22,632 nucleotides of DNA from JBOGGX01 sp050744245 (GTDB lineage: Bacteria; Actinomycetota; Acidimicrobiia; Acidimicrobiales; JBOGGX01). The stretch spans positions 1 to 22,632 of the forward strand of contig JBOGGX010000049.1 in NCBI GenBank assembly GCA_050744245.1, written 5' to 3'. The position numbers were made by a program, and so were the translations under genes. The notes under the pieces are model-generated. The model was given only the letters and a program-made list of their open reading frames with translations, did not search any database and was not told the origin of the DNA. Shown here in pieces: positions 6,372-13,342 of the stretch. Every line of letters begins with the position of its first letter. Position 1 is the stretch's first letter.

Positions 6372-7946
6372 CTACAGATCGAGCGGCTCGAGGCTGTCGA
6401 GCAGTCCGTGCTGCAGGGCGAACAGCGTGGCCGTCGCCCGGGTGGACGCGCCGGTCTTGGCGTAGATGCGCTCGATGTGGGTCTCGGCCGTCTTGGGGGT
6501 GATGGCGAGTCGTTGGGCGACTTGGCGGGTCGACGCACCCCGGGCGATGAGGGCCAGGACCTCGATCTCCCGCGAGGTCAGCCCGGCCGGTCCGGTGCGT
6601 CGCTTGCCCGGGCTGTGGCCGGCGGCGGCCAGCACGGCGGCCACCGCGTCGGCGTCGAGCCGTCCAGCGCGGACGTCGGCCCGCAGTTCAGTGGCGGCCT
6701 GCTTGGCGGACGTCGCCGGACGATGTGGGCGTGGCTCGGTCATGGCGCGGAAGGCGCACGCCACCGCCAACACCCGTGCCGTCACGGGGATCGCCGGACC
6801 GGTGAGACCGCGGTGATAGCCGGATCCGTCGCAACGTTCACGGGTCAGCGAGGCGACGGCGCCCAGCCGGGCCAGAGCGGCCGGGCGGGCCAGCATCCGC
6901 TCCGTGTAGTAGGGGTGCATGCGCATGCGCTCGGACTCCGACGCCGACAGCGGGCCCGGCTTGTCGAGGATCGTCGCGGGGATGCCGTGCATGCCGAGGT
7001 CGTGGAGCAGCGCCGCTCGCCGCACGGTGGTGATGTCCACCTCCGGGAAGCCGGCGTGGACGCCGGCCCGAGCCGCAAGGTCGGCGACCCCGCGCGAGTG
7101 ACCCACCCGTGACGGCGACCGAAGGTCGGTGAAGTCCGCCACCGCTTCGAGCGCGGTGTCGAGCTCGGCCTCGGTGAGGCGCCGCTGCAACGCCGGCTCC
7201 TCGGCGATGAGCGCGTGCCAATCGGGCTCGGTCGACGGATCACCGAGCACGTCGCCCGCCACCGAGCAGAACGCGTCGACGACGCCAGGGTCGAACTGCT
7301 TGCCACGCCGGGCACGGGCCACGTCCACCGCAGCGTCGGGTCCCTCAGCGCGGTGGAACAGCTCGACGGCCTCGGCGACATGGAACAGCCGCATGGGCAG
7401 AGCGATCTCCTCGCCCGCGACGTCACCAGGCACGCCCCTGCCGTCCCAGCGGGTGAACACCTGTTGCAGCGGGCCGCACACGTCGGTGCCCAGGCCGAGC
7501 CGCTCCGCCAACTGGGCCGTGGTCAGGCAGTGGGACTGCAGGCCGCGCTGGATCGCCTTGCCCCCGGTGACGACGAGGCTCGCCGCGAGGCGGATCCGGT
7601 GCAGCGCGGGAGTTCCCGCCCCGACATGGCCCAGCATGAAGCCGAGCATGGGCAGTCCGGCCAGGTCGACGCGGAAGCTGTCGCGCCGGAAGGCGATGTC
7701 GTCGCCGAACCAGGACGCCACCTCCGGTGTGTCCGCCACGCAACCGACCCACGCCAGGGTGGCCACGTAGTACAGGGCGCCGCGGTCGTCGAGCTCGACG
7801 CCCATGTGATCCCCCAGACGGGCGGCGATGACCCACGATCGCAGGACATGCTCCATGGGCTGACCCAACCCCAGGTCGGTGGCTAGCGAGAAGGCGGCGA
7901 CCAGCTCGGCCAGCCGGAGGCCCGAGTCGTGCTCGCCCGCTTCCAC
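6372..7946 (-). CDS. HD-GYP domain/LuxR-type transcriptional regulator
   Basis: This 524-residue protein joins an HD-type phosphohydrolase region to a C-terminal LuxR DNA-binding domain. The N-terminal half (RLAELVAAFSLATDLG to about 200) contains an HD-GYP-like half with FTRWDGRGVP but no HD dyad. Residues about 270-410 form a second half with AALLHDLGMHGIPATILDKPG (H315, D316), MRMHPYYTERML (H344) and RCDGSGYHRGLTG. The usual HDxGK lysine is Met and the HHE before DGSGY is replaced by TRER, so cyclic-di-GMP hydrolysis is doubtful. The LuxR HTH spans about 454-515 (LTSREIEVLALIARGASTRQ, TPKTAETH). GTG 7946 is chosen because family homology begins a few residues later; there is no clear ribosome site and an in-frame TTG lies at 7952. 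It may regulate the adjacent methyltransferase/DsrE/DUF set. Confidence 0.85.
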   Translation of the reverse strand: MEAGEHDSGLRLAELVAAFSLATDLGLGQPMEHVLRSWVIAARLGDHMGVELDDRGALYYVATLAWVGCVADTPEVASWFGDDIAFRRDSFRVDLAGLPMLGFMLGHVGAGTPALHRIRLAASLVVTGGKAIQRGLQSHCLTTAQLAERLGLGTDVCGPLQQVFTRWDGRGVPGDVAGEEIALPMRLFHVAEAVELFHRAEGPDAAVDVARARRGKQFDPGVVDAFCSVAGDVLGDPSTEPDWHALIAEEPALQRRLTEAELDTALEAVADFTDLRSPSRVGHSRGVADLAARAGVHAGFPEVDITTVRRAALLHDLGMHGIPATILDKPGPLSASESERMRMHPYYTERMLARPAALARLGAVASLTRERCDGSGYHRGLTGPAIPVTARVLAVACAFRAMTEPRPHRPATSAKQAATELRADVRAGRLDADAVAAVLAAAGHSPGKRRTGPAGLTSREIEVLALIARGASTRQVAQRLAITPKTAETHIERIYAKTGASTRATATLFALQHGLLDSLEPLDL

Positions 7947-7953
7947 TGGCAAC

Positions 7954-8642
7954 AGCGTAGGAGTCCGGCCGTCGCGTCCGGGTGCCGTCCATGTGTGGGA
8001 TAGACGCCCCGGACGACGCGGCCGGCATCCATCGCAGGGTCGCCACCAGGTGGGCTCAACCGCGCTCTCGCGCCCGCCAACGCCAATCCAGGAGGCGTAC
8101 ACAGCCACGCGCTCGCCGCTCGCGCTGTCCAAACGCGAAACGACAACGTCGGCGAGACTGCCTCAGTCACGCCCGCAACCGGCGCGATCTGTGTGACCCC
8201 CTGTGAACGACCACTCGAAAATGCGCACCAGCCCAGCCGACTACTCGACGCAACCACCCGATCGAGTTCGGCCCCACCGCCCCGCGCGTTAACGGCGGAA
8301 GGGCCTGTCGACGTTATCGCCGCCCGAAGTCGTGCAGTCGAGCCGAGGACTGCGCCGGTTATGCGTCGCCCGGTTGGAGGCAGGGGCCGTGATTACCGGG
8401 TGAGTTCGTCGACAGATGACGGGCTCCTGCTCCTGTGTCGGCCCTCATCGAATGTCGCGATTCTGCTCATCGAGAGTCGCGGTCGAGGGCGTGCTCCTGG
8501 ATGAGGCCGGTCGATGGTTGGCCCTGGCACAAGGCCTGCCAACTCGAGGCAGAAACGGAGAAGGCCTCACGAGTAACCCCGACGAGCTCAAGCGCTGGGG
8601 TTGGTGTGGTGCGATCCCATGGACTGACGCGCGGCCGCCCGA
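7954..8642. other. Intergenic stretch without a supported gene
   Basis: About 690 bases separate the HD-GYP/LuxR start from the stop of the Stv-like gene. I found no frame with protein-like composition plus a ribosome site. The right part holds a stem-loop at 8575-8602. The promoter of the regulator should lie in the left part. Confidence 0.55.
8575..8602 (-). terminator. Possible terminator stem-loop after the Stv-like gene
   Basis: AACCCC (8575-8580) pairs with GGGGTT (8597-8602), and inside it AGC pairs with GCT around a 6-base loop with a 4-base bulge. It starts about 40 bases beyond the minus-strand stop at 8643. No U-tract follows, so the terminator role is tentative. Confidence 0.35.
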
Positions 8643-9683
8643 TCAGGCCGTTTCGTACAGGGCCCGCGCGTCGGGGTCGTCGAGCAGGAGCGCCCGCGCC
8701 CCCGGCGTGAGCTTGGCGCAGAACTCCCGGAACTGGTCGGGGGTATAAAACCCCATCAACCCGCGGCCGTTGTAGGCCTGCGCCCAGTCGCCCATCCGGG
8801 CCTCGAGCATCATGGTCTGGCGCACCTCAGGCTCGAGCCGCTGCCACTCCGGCTCCTGCTCGTCGAAGGGCAGGGTCAGGAACCAGTCGGCGTACTGCGT
8901 GTACTCCGCGATGGTCTCCGGGCCCACGCTCGCGCGGACGGTGGCCGCGATCTCGGGGTGCTCGCGCAGCAGGCGCTCCTTCACCGGGCCCGACAGCGAC
9001 GCGAGATAGGGCATGAACGTCGCCTCGCCGGCGTCGTGCGCCTTTACCGCCTCGTAGACCTGCGACCACTCCTCGACCTCAGCGTCGGCCGTGCGGGCGA
9101 GTTTGTCCTCGTACTCCAGCGACTCCCAGGCGCTGCGCTGGGCGTCGAAGTCGAGCGTGGTGAACCAGGTCGTCCAGGCGAGCAGCTCGTCGTTCCACGT
9201 GGGGTCGGAGCCGCCCTCGCCGTCGTGGAGGTTGGTGTCACCCTTCCACTCGTCGTGGCCCTCAATGTTGTCGACCCGGCAGGTCAGGAAGTGCAGGTGG
9301 TTGACGTTCTGCCTCTGGGCGATGCCGAGGAGGCCGTCCTCGCAGACGTGGACGTCTTCGGTACAGTCGCCGGCCACGCCGGTGCAGAGGGCGAACGCTT
9401 GGACCGGGCCGATCACCCACAGGTCAAGGTCGTGGAGGTTGAGGCCGTAAAGCCGGGCGACCTTGTCGTCCTCGAAGGGCGAGAACTCGTAATTGGGCAG
9501 GGGTTTGCCGGCCTCATAGGTCGTGGCCGAGGCGACGCCGCCGACGATCATCTGGGCGGCCTGGATGTGGTGCAGCCCGGCGAGGTCGACATCGGCGAGG
9601 AAGCTGAGCTTCATGTTCTCCGGCACCACGACCTCCGGCTTGTCGGACTCATACCAGCCGTGCGCGACGACATACGACGTCAT
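8643..9683 (-). CDS. Stv-like domain protein with tandem C-terminal repeats
   Basis: This 346-residue protein has an N-terminal domain resembling the 'putative adhesin Stv' family: a first-strand HG motif (MTSYVVAHGWY), a central PLPNYEFSPFEDD, and a late HLHFLTCR (128-136) before the domain ends. These are spaced like an enzyme-type alpha/beta fold, but function is unknown. Residues about 165-245 and 260-340 form two diverged copies of a helical repeat: WFTTLDFDAQRSAWESLE at 173 and WFLTLPFDEQEPEWQRLE at 267, a 94-residue period. The copies go on with EEWSQVY/GDWAQAY, then LSGPVKERLL/LTPGARALLL. No signal peptide or membrane helix is visible. ATG 9683 has GAGGGGG 8 bases upstream; an in-frame GTG three codons earlier is an alternative. 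The 5' side abuts a broken alkA-type gene in divergent orientation. Confidence 0.75.
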   Translation of the reverse strand: MTSYVVAHGWYESDKPEVVVPENMKLSFLADVDLAGLHHIQAAQMIVGGVASATTYEAGKPLPNYEFSPFEDDKVARLYGLNLHDLDLWVIGPVQAFALCTGVAGDCTEDVHVCEDGLLGIAQRQNVNHLHFLTCRVDNIEGHDEWKGDTNLHDGEGGSDPTWNDELLAWTTWFTTLDFDAQRSAWESLEYEDKLARTADAEVEEWSQVYEAVKAHDAGEATFMPYLASLSGPVKERLLREHPEIAATVRASVGPETIAEYTQYADWFLTLPFDEQEPEWQRLEPEVRQTMMLEARMGDWAQAYNGRGLMGFYTPDQFREFCAKLTPGARALLLDDPDARALYETA

Positions 9684-9770
9684 CCCGACCACCCCCTCGT
9701 TCCTCTCGGGTCGTTCGTCACGGGACGCTAGTTTGAGGAGGTACTCGGGGTTGAACGCCACCGTCGCTAG

Positions 9771-10502
9771 CTCGCCCACGGCATCGGTATCGTCGAGCTG
9801 ACCCCGGATGCAGGTGCCGTTCGCTGCGTGCTCCGCCTCGACCTTCGCGACCTGGCCGCGGCGGTGGCACACTGCCGGCACCTGCTCGACCTCGACGCCG
9901 ACCCACTCGCCGTTGCCGAGGCCCTCGGCCGCGACGAGGTGCTCGGCGGCCTCGTCCGGGCCCGGCCGGGGTTGCGAGTCCCCGGCTGCGTCGACGGCGG
10001 CGAACTCGCCCTGCGCACCGTCCTGGGTCGGCACCTGCCGCTGCGAGCCGCACGAAGACAAACCGCTCGTCTCGTCGAAACGTTCGGCACCCCGCTGGAA
10101 TCGCCGCTCGGCACGGTGACACACCTGTTCCCAGCCGCCGCGGTCCTCGCCCAAGCCGACCCCACGGCACTCGTCGGGCTGGCCCTCCGCACCGAACCAC
10201 TACAGATGCTCGCCGCCCGACTCGCCAACGGTGACATCAGCATCGACGCCGGCTCGGACCCGACCGAAGCGCTCACCCGGCTACTCGCCATACGTGGCAT
10301 CGGACCCTGGACCGCCGCCCACGTGGCGATGCGAGGATTCCACGACCCCGATGCATTCCCGCCCGGCGACGCCCGCCTTCGCCGGGCCCTCAACGCCTTG
10401 GGTCGCCCGGACGCCCCCCGCATCGTCGCCGTCCTGCAACAGCGGTGGCGGCCCTGGCGTGCATACGCCGCCCTCCACCTGTGGACCAGCCTGCACCATT
10501 GA
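9771..10502 (+). pseudogene. AlkA-type 3-methyladenine DNA glycosylase, 5'-truncated
   Basis: This frame encodes the HhH-GPD catalytic part of an AlkA glycosylase, the type often fused behind Ada regulatory domains in Actinobacteria. It excises alkylated bases. Homology-like sequence begins right after an in-frame TAG (9768-9770) with HGIGIVELTPDAGAVRC, which belongs to the end of the AlkA N-terminal domain, then LRDLAAAVAHCRHLLDLDADP. The helix-hairpin-helix AIRGIGPWTAAHVAMRG and the downstream catalytic Asp in FPPGDARLRRAL are retained. The Ada zinc/HTH part and most of AlkA_N are missing. A GTG at 9828 could start a 224-residue product lacking the substrate-side domain, but there is no ribosome site. 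The segment GRHLPLRAARR departs from the usual GQQVSVAAAR. Most likely a 5'-deleted remnant. Confidence 0.75.
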
Positions 10503-10950
10503 CCGCCAACCCCAGCACACCGGCCGCGACCCAACGGCCGGCGCCGAACACGACGCTCACCCGGTGCCCCCGCCGACAGGGTCTCGGAGGCCGTTCGGGC
10601 GGGCGAACTGACGATCCGTATCAAGCAGTCCTAGCGAGGATTAACGCCGGATACCGAGCGTTCGTCGTCTCGGCGCCGGACGGCATTATCAGTTGGGCGG
10701 GCGTGGCACCGACCCGGGGGTAGTGGGCAGTCGGCTCACGTGGTATCCCCGCGATACTCAGACGCCCGCCAGACGACTCTTGGTTGGCGGTTCCACAGCA
10801 TTGTCGGGTCGGCGTTGTCGGCCGCGCCGACTGGCCCCAACGAAGGCGTCGACGACGGCGACCCGGACACCCGGGCCGTCGACCTGCTCGCTGAACTGCC
10901 TGCCGCCCGGCGGCACCGCTACTACCTGACGGTGTTACGTTGGAACACGG
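10503..10950. other. Intergenic stretch without a supported gene
   Basis: About 450 bases lie between the alkA remnant and the 62-residue gene. A plus-strand frame from 10740 into the small gene reads somewhat protein-like around 10840-10945 (for example AVDLLAELPAARRHRYYLTV) but has no start, ribosome site or family match, so I treat it as unproven, possibly another gene fragment. The promoter of the small gene pair should lie here. Confidence 0.45.
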
Positions 10951-11139
10951 ATGGCCGACGAACTCGACTGGCTGCCAGAGGACGGCGTGGTGCTCACCCG
11001 TCACGATCTGGAGCGCATCTTCGCAGACCTGCGGGCGCTGATCGATGGCACCGACCGCCTCGATGCGAACCGGGCACACGCTGTCGACATCGCCGTCACC
11101 ATCACCCAAGCGCTCGAACGCGACAGCGGAGGCGAATGA
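10951..11139 (+). CDS. Small acidic protein coupled to a ribbon-helix-helix gene
   Basis: This 62-residue, mostly helical, acidic protein (MADELDWLPEDGVVLTRHDL, later VDIAVTITQALERDSGGE) is not one I recognise. ATG 10951 has only a weak ribosome site (GGA in TTGGAACACGG). Its TGA (11137-11139) overlaps the ATG of the next gene by one base, and GGAGG near its end serves as that gene's ribosome site, so the two are translationally coupled. A short protein immediately before a DNA-binding ribbon-helix-helix protein is an arrangement seen in toxin-antitoxin-like cassettes, but nothing here identifies a nuclease or other toxin. Confidence 0.65.
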   Translation: MADELDWLPEDGVVLTRHDLERIFADLRALIDGTDRLDANRAHAVDIAVTITQALERDSGGE

Positions 11140-11435
11140 TGGCCAAGCCCAAAGCGATCCAGTGGCTCGAAGAGCAGACCGGGCAGTCGATCGACTTCGT
11201 GCCCGAGACAGCGACATCCGGCGAACGGCATCTGTCAGTGCGCCTCAGCGACGACCTCGCGACGGGCTTGGGCGCGCTCGCCGCCGAGCGCAAGGTGACG
11301 GTATCTCAGCTCGTCCGGGAGCTGCTCAGCGAGGCGGTCACGCAGCGACAGGCGGTTGCATCTCTCGACGCCCGGGCGCTGGCCGAACGCCTCGCCGTCG
11401 ACGTCGCCGAGGTCAGACGCCGGCTCGCCGGCTGA
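11139..11435 (+). CDS. Ribbon-helix-helix (CopG-type) DNA-binding protein
   Basis: This 98-residue protein has a central ribbon-helix-helix at about residues 30-66: the strand RHLSVRLSDDLATGL, then helix LGALAAERKVTVSQL and helix VRELLSEAVTQR. RHH proteins dimerise and insert the strand pair into the major groove, usually autorepressing small operons. The N-terminal extension (MAKPKAIQWLEEQTGQSIDF) and C-terminal tail (LAERLAVDVAEVRRRLAG) could contact a partner. ATG 11139 is preferred because GGAGG lies 6 bases upstream; ATG 11136 is too close to it. It overlaps the 62-residue gene by one base. Likely an antitoxin-like or operon repressor; the partner's function is unknown. Confidence 0.82.
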   Translation: MAKPKAIQWLEEQTGQSIDFVPETATSGERHLSVRLSDDLATGLGALAAERKVTVSQLVRELLSEAVTQRQAVASLDARALAERLAVDVAEVRRRLAG

Positions 11436-11492
11436 CCCCTGGGTTCGACGACGGCGCGTTCTTCCGGCGTTTCCCGGACGCGGCGGGGGCTG

Positions 11493-11900
11493 TCAGCGGG
11501 CGTCGATATCGGGCAGCGTCGCCCGCGCTGTCGATAGGGGTTCAGGCCACTGATGGTGCGGCAGCAGGTCACGCAGCGGTGTTGAGGCGTCGAGGCCGAG
11601 TATCACGTCGGTGTCGAGGTTGGCGGAATAGATCTGTCGGATGAACTCGCGGCAGCGGCCGCATGGTGGCAGGACGTAGAGGGTGTCGGTGTCGTCTTTC
11701 CAGACGGCGACGATCTTGACGATGCGGTACTGGCCGGCGGTCACCATGGCCGCAATCGCGGCGTGCTCGGCGCAGAACCCGGTGCCGGATCCCGTGTCGA
11801 TACAGACGCCGGAGAAGACGCTGCCGGTTGTGGTCATCAACGTCGCCGCCACGTCGCCGAAGAGCCGGTCGCCGACACGAACGCCCTGTTCACAGGCCAT
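11493..11900 (-). CDS. Cytidine deaminase-family protein (CDD/blasticidin-deaminase type)
   Basis: This 135-residue zinc deaminase has the active-site motifs CAEHAAIAAM (C43 as zinc ligand, E45 as proton shuttle) and PPCGRCREF (C80, C83 as zinc ligands). The flanking FSGVCIDT and VKIVAVWKDD strands fit the cytidine/blasticidin deaminase fold. It would hydrolyse cytidine-like nucleosides to uridine derivatives. ATG 11900 is the only usual start before an in-frame TAA; GGAAAAA upstream is poorly spaced. The N-terminus appears 10-20 residues shorter than typical relatives, lacking the first helix. Just upstream is the cut 3' end of an ABC-2 permease, so a rearrangement may have removed the original start. 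It is convergent with the RHH gene, 57 bases apart. Confidence 0.82.
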   Translation of the reverse strand: MACEQGVRVGDRLFGDVAATLMTTTGSVFSGVCIDTGSGTGFCAEHAAIAAMVTAGQYRIVKIVAVWKDDTDTLYVLPPCGRCREFIRQIYSANLDTDVILGLDASTPLRDLLPHHQWPEPLSTARATLPDIDAR

Positions 11901-11939
11901 CTTGAAGCCGACTTTTTCCGGGGCAAGTAGTTAGCCCAC

Positions 11940-12516
11940 ACTCGGCCGTCACGAGGTGAGTGACCGGGTTGGCCTCGACGATGGCCCGCAACCATCCGGG
12001 CAGCGTGGCCGGGTCGACGAAGACGGTGCTGGCGAACATCAGGGGGAACTGAACGAGGAAGCTCAGCATCGACACCGACTGCGGAGAGCGAACGGTGAGG
12101 CCGATCGCAGTCCAGACCCACGACAGGCTGAAGGCGAAGACGACGACGATGGCCACCGCGGCAAGCACCCCGGTCACGCCTCCACCGGGTCGGAACCCCA
12201 TCAGGAGCCCGAGGCCGATCACCAGCGACGACGCGAGCAGCGCTCGGACGACCTCACCGAGGAGGTTGCCGACGATGACCGCGGGCTGCCAGATCGACAG
12301 CGATCTGAAGCGGTCGAGCGTGCCCGTGGTGCGGTCCGTGTTGAGCGCGCTCCCCGAGACGACGGCGAGCAACAACACGGTCATCACCAGGGTGCCGGGC
12401 AACAACTCCTGGAGGTACTCGCCAGTCGATACGGCCATTGCATGCCGAACAGGTACGTGAACAGCACGGTGAACAGGACGGGGATGACGATGGCGTCGGC
12501 CATCTGCTCGGGTGTA
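11940..12516 (-). pseudogene. ABC-2 type transporter permease, truncated at both ends and frameshifted
   Basis: Two minus-strand frames together spell an ABC-2 permease of the drug/daunorubicin-export type. The upstream frame reads PTPEQMADAIVIPVLFTVLF then TYLFG. After about 12435 the other frame continues with STGEYLQELLPGTLVMTVLL, then SALNTDRTTGTLDRFRSL and the helices through LPGWLRAIVEANPVTHLVTA. The switch near 12430-12440 (GGCATGCAATGGCC, where a GG-A-like codon pair is expected) indicates net loss of one base. The first ~20 residues and the last helix (normally after THLVTAVRGL) are missing: the 5' break is at about 12516, against the peptidase gene, and the 3' break at about 11940, against the cytidine deaminase. 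The gene is dead, and no ATP-binding partner is present. Confidence 0.82.
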
Positions 12517-12520
12517 GGCA

Positions 12521-13288
12521 ATGGACAGCATGCGGGGCGCGACCGACCCAACCGACCCCCGGCTCGAACCGATCGAGCCGCCCGACGACCACGAGTGTCC
12601 CGATCCACCGCCGCAGCGAGGCGAGACCAGCGCGGCCGGGCGGGGTTGGGGGCCAGGCTGGCCATCCGACAACAGTCCCATGATGACCACCGTGAGGGCC
12701 GGCGGGGTGGCGGTGTCGGTCCACGGCGGGATCGCACCGCTCGTCGCCTGGCTGCTCGACCAGACGGTGGCTCGCGGCTACGGCCCGCGGCAGGGCGAGT
12801 GCTGGGGGTTCGCCAACCGGGCCATTCGGGGGACCAACACGCCGTCGAACCACTCGTGGGGCCTGGCCGTCGATATCAACGCTCCGGCCAACCCCATGAC
12901 CGACCGGCTGGTCACCGACATGCCGGCATGGATGCCCGACCTGTGGAAGAGCAAGCAGTTCCGGTGGGGCGGCGACTACCGGACCCGCAAGGACGCCATG
13001 CACTACGAGTTCATGGGGACCCCAGGCGACGCCAGGCGGCTGATCGCCGAGCTCGGGGGGGTCCCGATGGCGATGACCAGCGGAGGGGCGAGGCCGACCC
13101 TGAAGAAGGGAGCCAAGGGCCCCGCGGTCAGCCAGCTCCAGGAGCGCCTGAACGCCCACGGGGCCGGCCTCGCCGTCGACGGGAGCTTCGGCCCCAAGAC
13201 CGACCGGGCGGTGCGCGCCTTCCAGCAGGCGAGGGGACTCGTGGTCGACGGCATCTGCGGCAAGAACACCTGGGCCGCGCTCGGCTGA
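12521..13288 (+). CDS. VanY/M15-like peptidase with peptidoglycan-binding domain
   Basis: This 255-residue protein has an M15-type zinc peptidase domain at about 60-180. The metal motif is NHSWGLAVDIN (H111, D118), with DAMHYEF (D158, H161, E163) completing the site, as in D-Ala-D-Ala carboxypeptidases and phage L-Ala-D-Glu endolysins. Residues 192-253 are a PG_binding_1 domain (LKKGAKGPAVSQLQERL, DGSFGPKTDRAVRAFQ). Residues 1-55 are Pro/Asp-rich and look disordered. There is no signal peptide or membrane helix, which is more like an endolysin or an intracellularly stored lysin than a secreted housekeeping enzyme. ATG 12521 lies only about 5 bases from the broken ABC permease; a second ATG at 12530 and a Met pair near residue 54 are alternatives. 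The patatin gene follows within 54 bases. Confidence 0.85.
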   Translation: MDSMRGATDPTDPRLEPIEPPDDHECPDPPPQRGETSAAGRGWGPGWPSDNSPMMTTVRAGGVAVSVHGGIAPLVAWLLDQTVARGYGPRQGECWGFANRAIRGTNTPSNHSWGLAVDINAPANPMTDRLVTDMPAWMPDLWKSKQFRWGGDYRTRKDAMHYEFMGTPGDARRLIAELGGVPMAMTSGGARPTLKKGAKGPAVSQLQERLNAHGAGLAVDGSFGPKTDRAVRAFQQARGLVVDGICGKNTWAALG

Positions 13289-13342
13289 CGTGCACGCGAC
13301 CGAACCAGCCGACGCCGAGGTCGACCGATAGCCAGGATCGGC

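Noticed and set aside
8193..8504. Plus-strand 103-codon frame in the gap between the regulator and the Stv-like gene
   Set aside because: No ribosome site or motif, and composition is typical of noncoding GC-rich DNA.
10445..10723. Plus-strand frame after the alkA remnant ending in a protein-like stretch
   Set aside because: It starts inside the alkA remnant in another frame and has no ribosome site or family signal. Too weak to call a gene.
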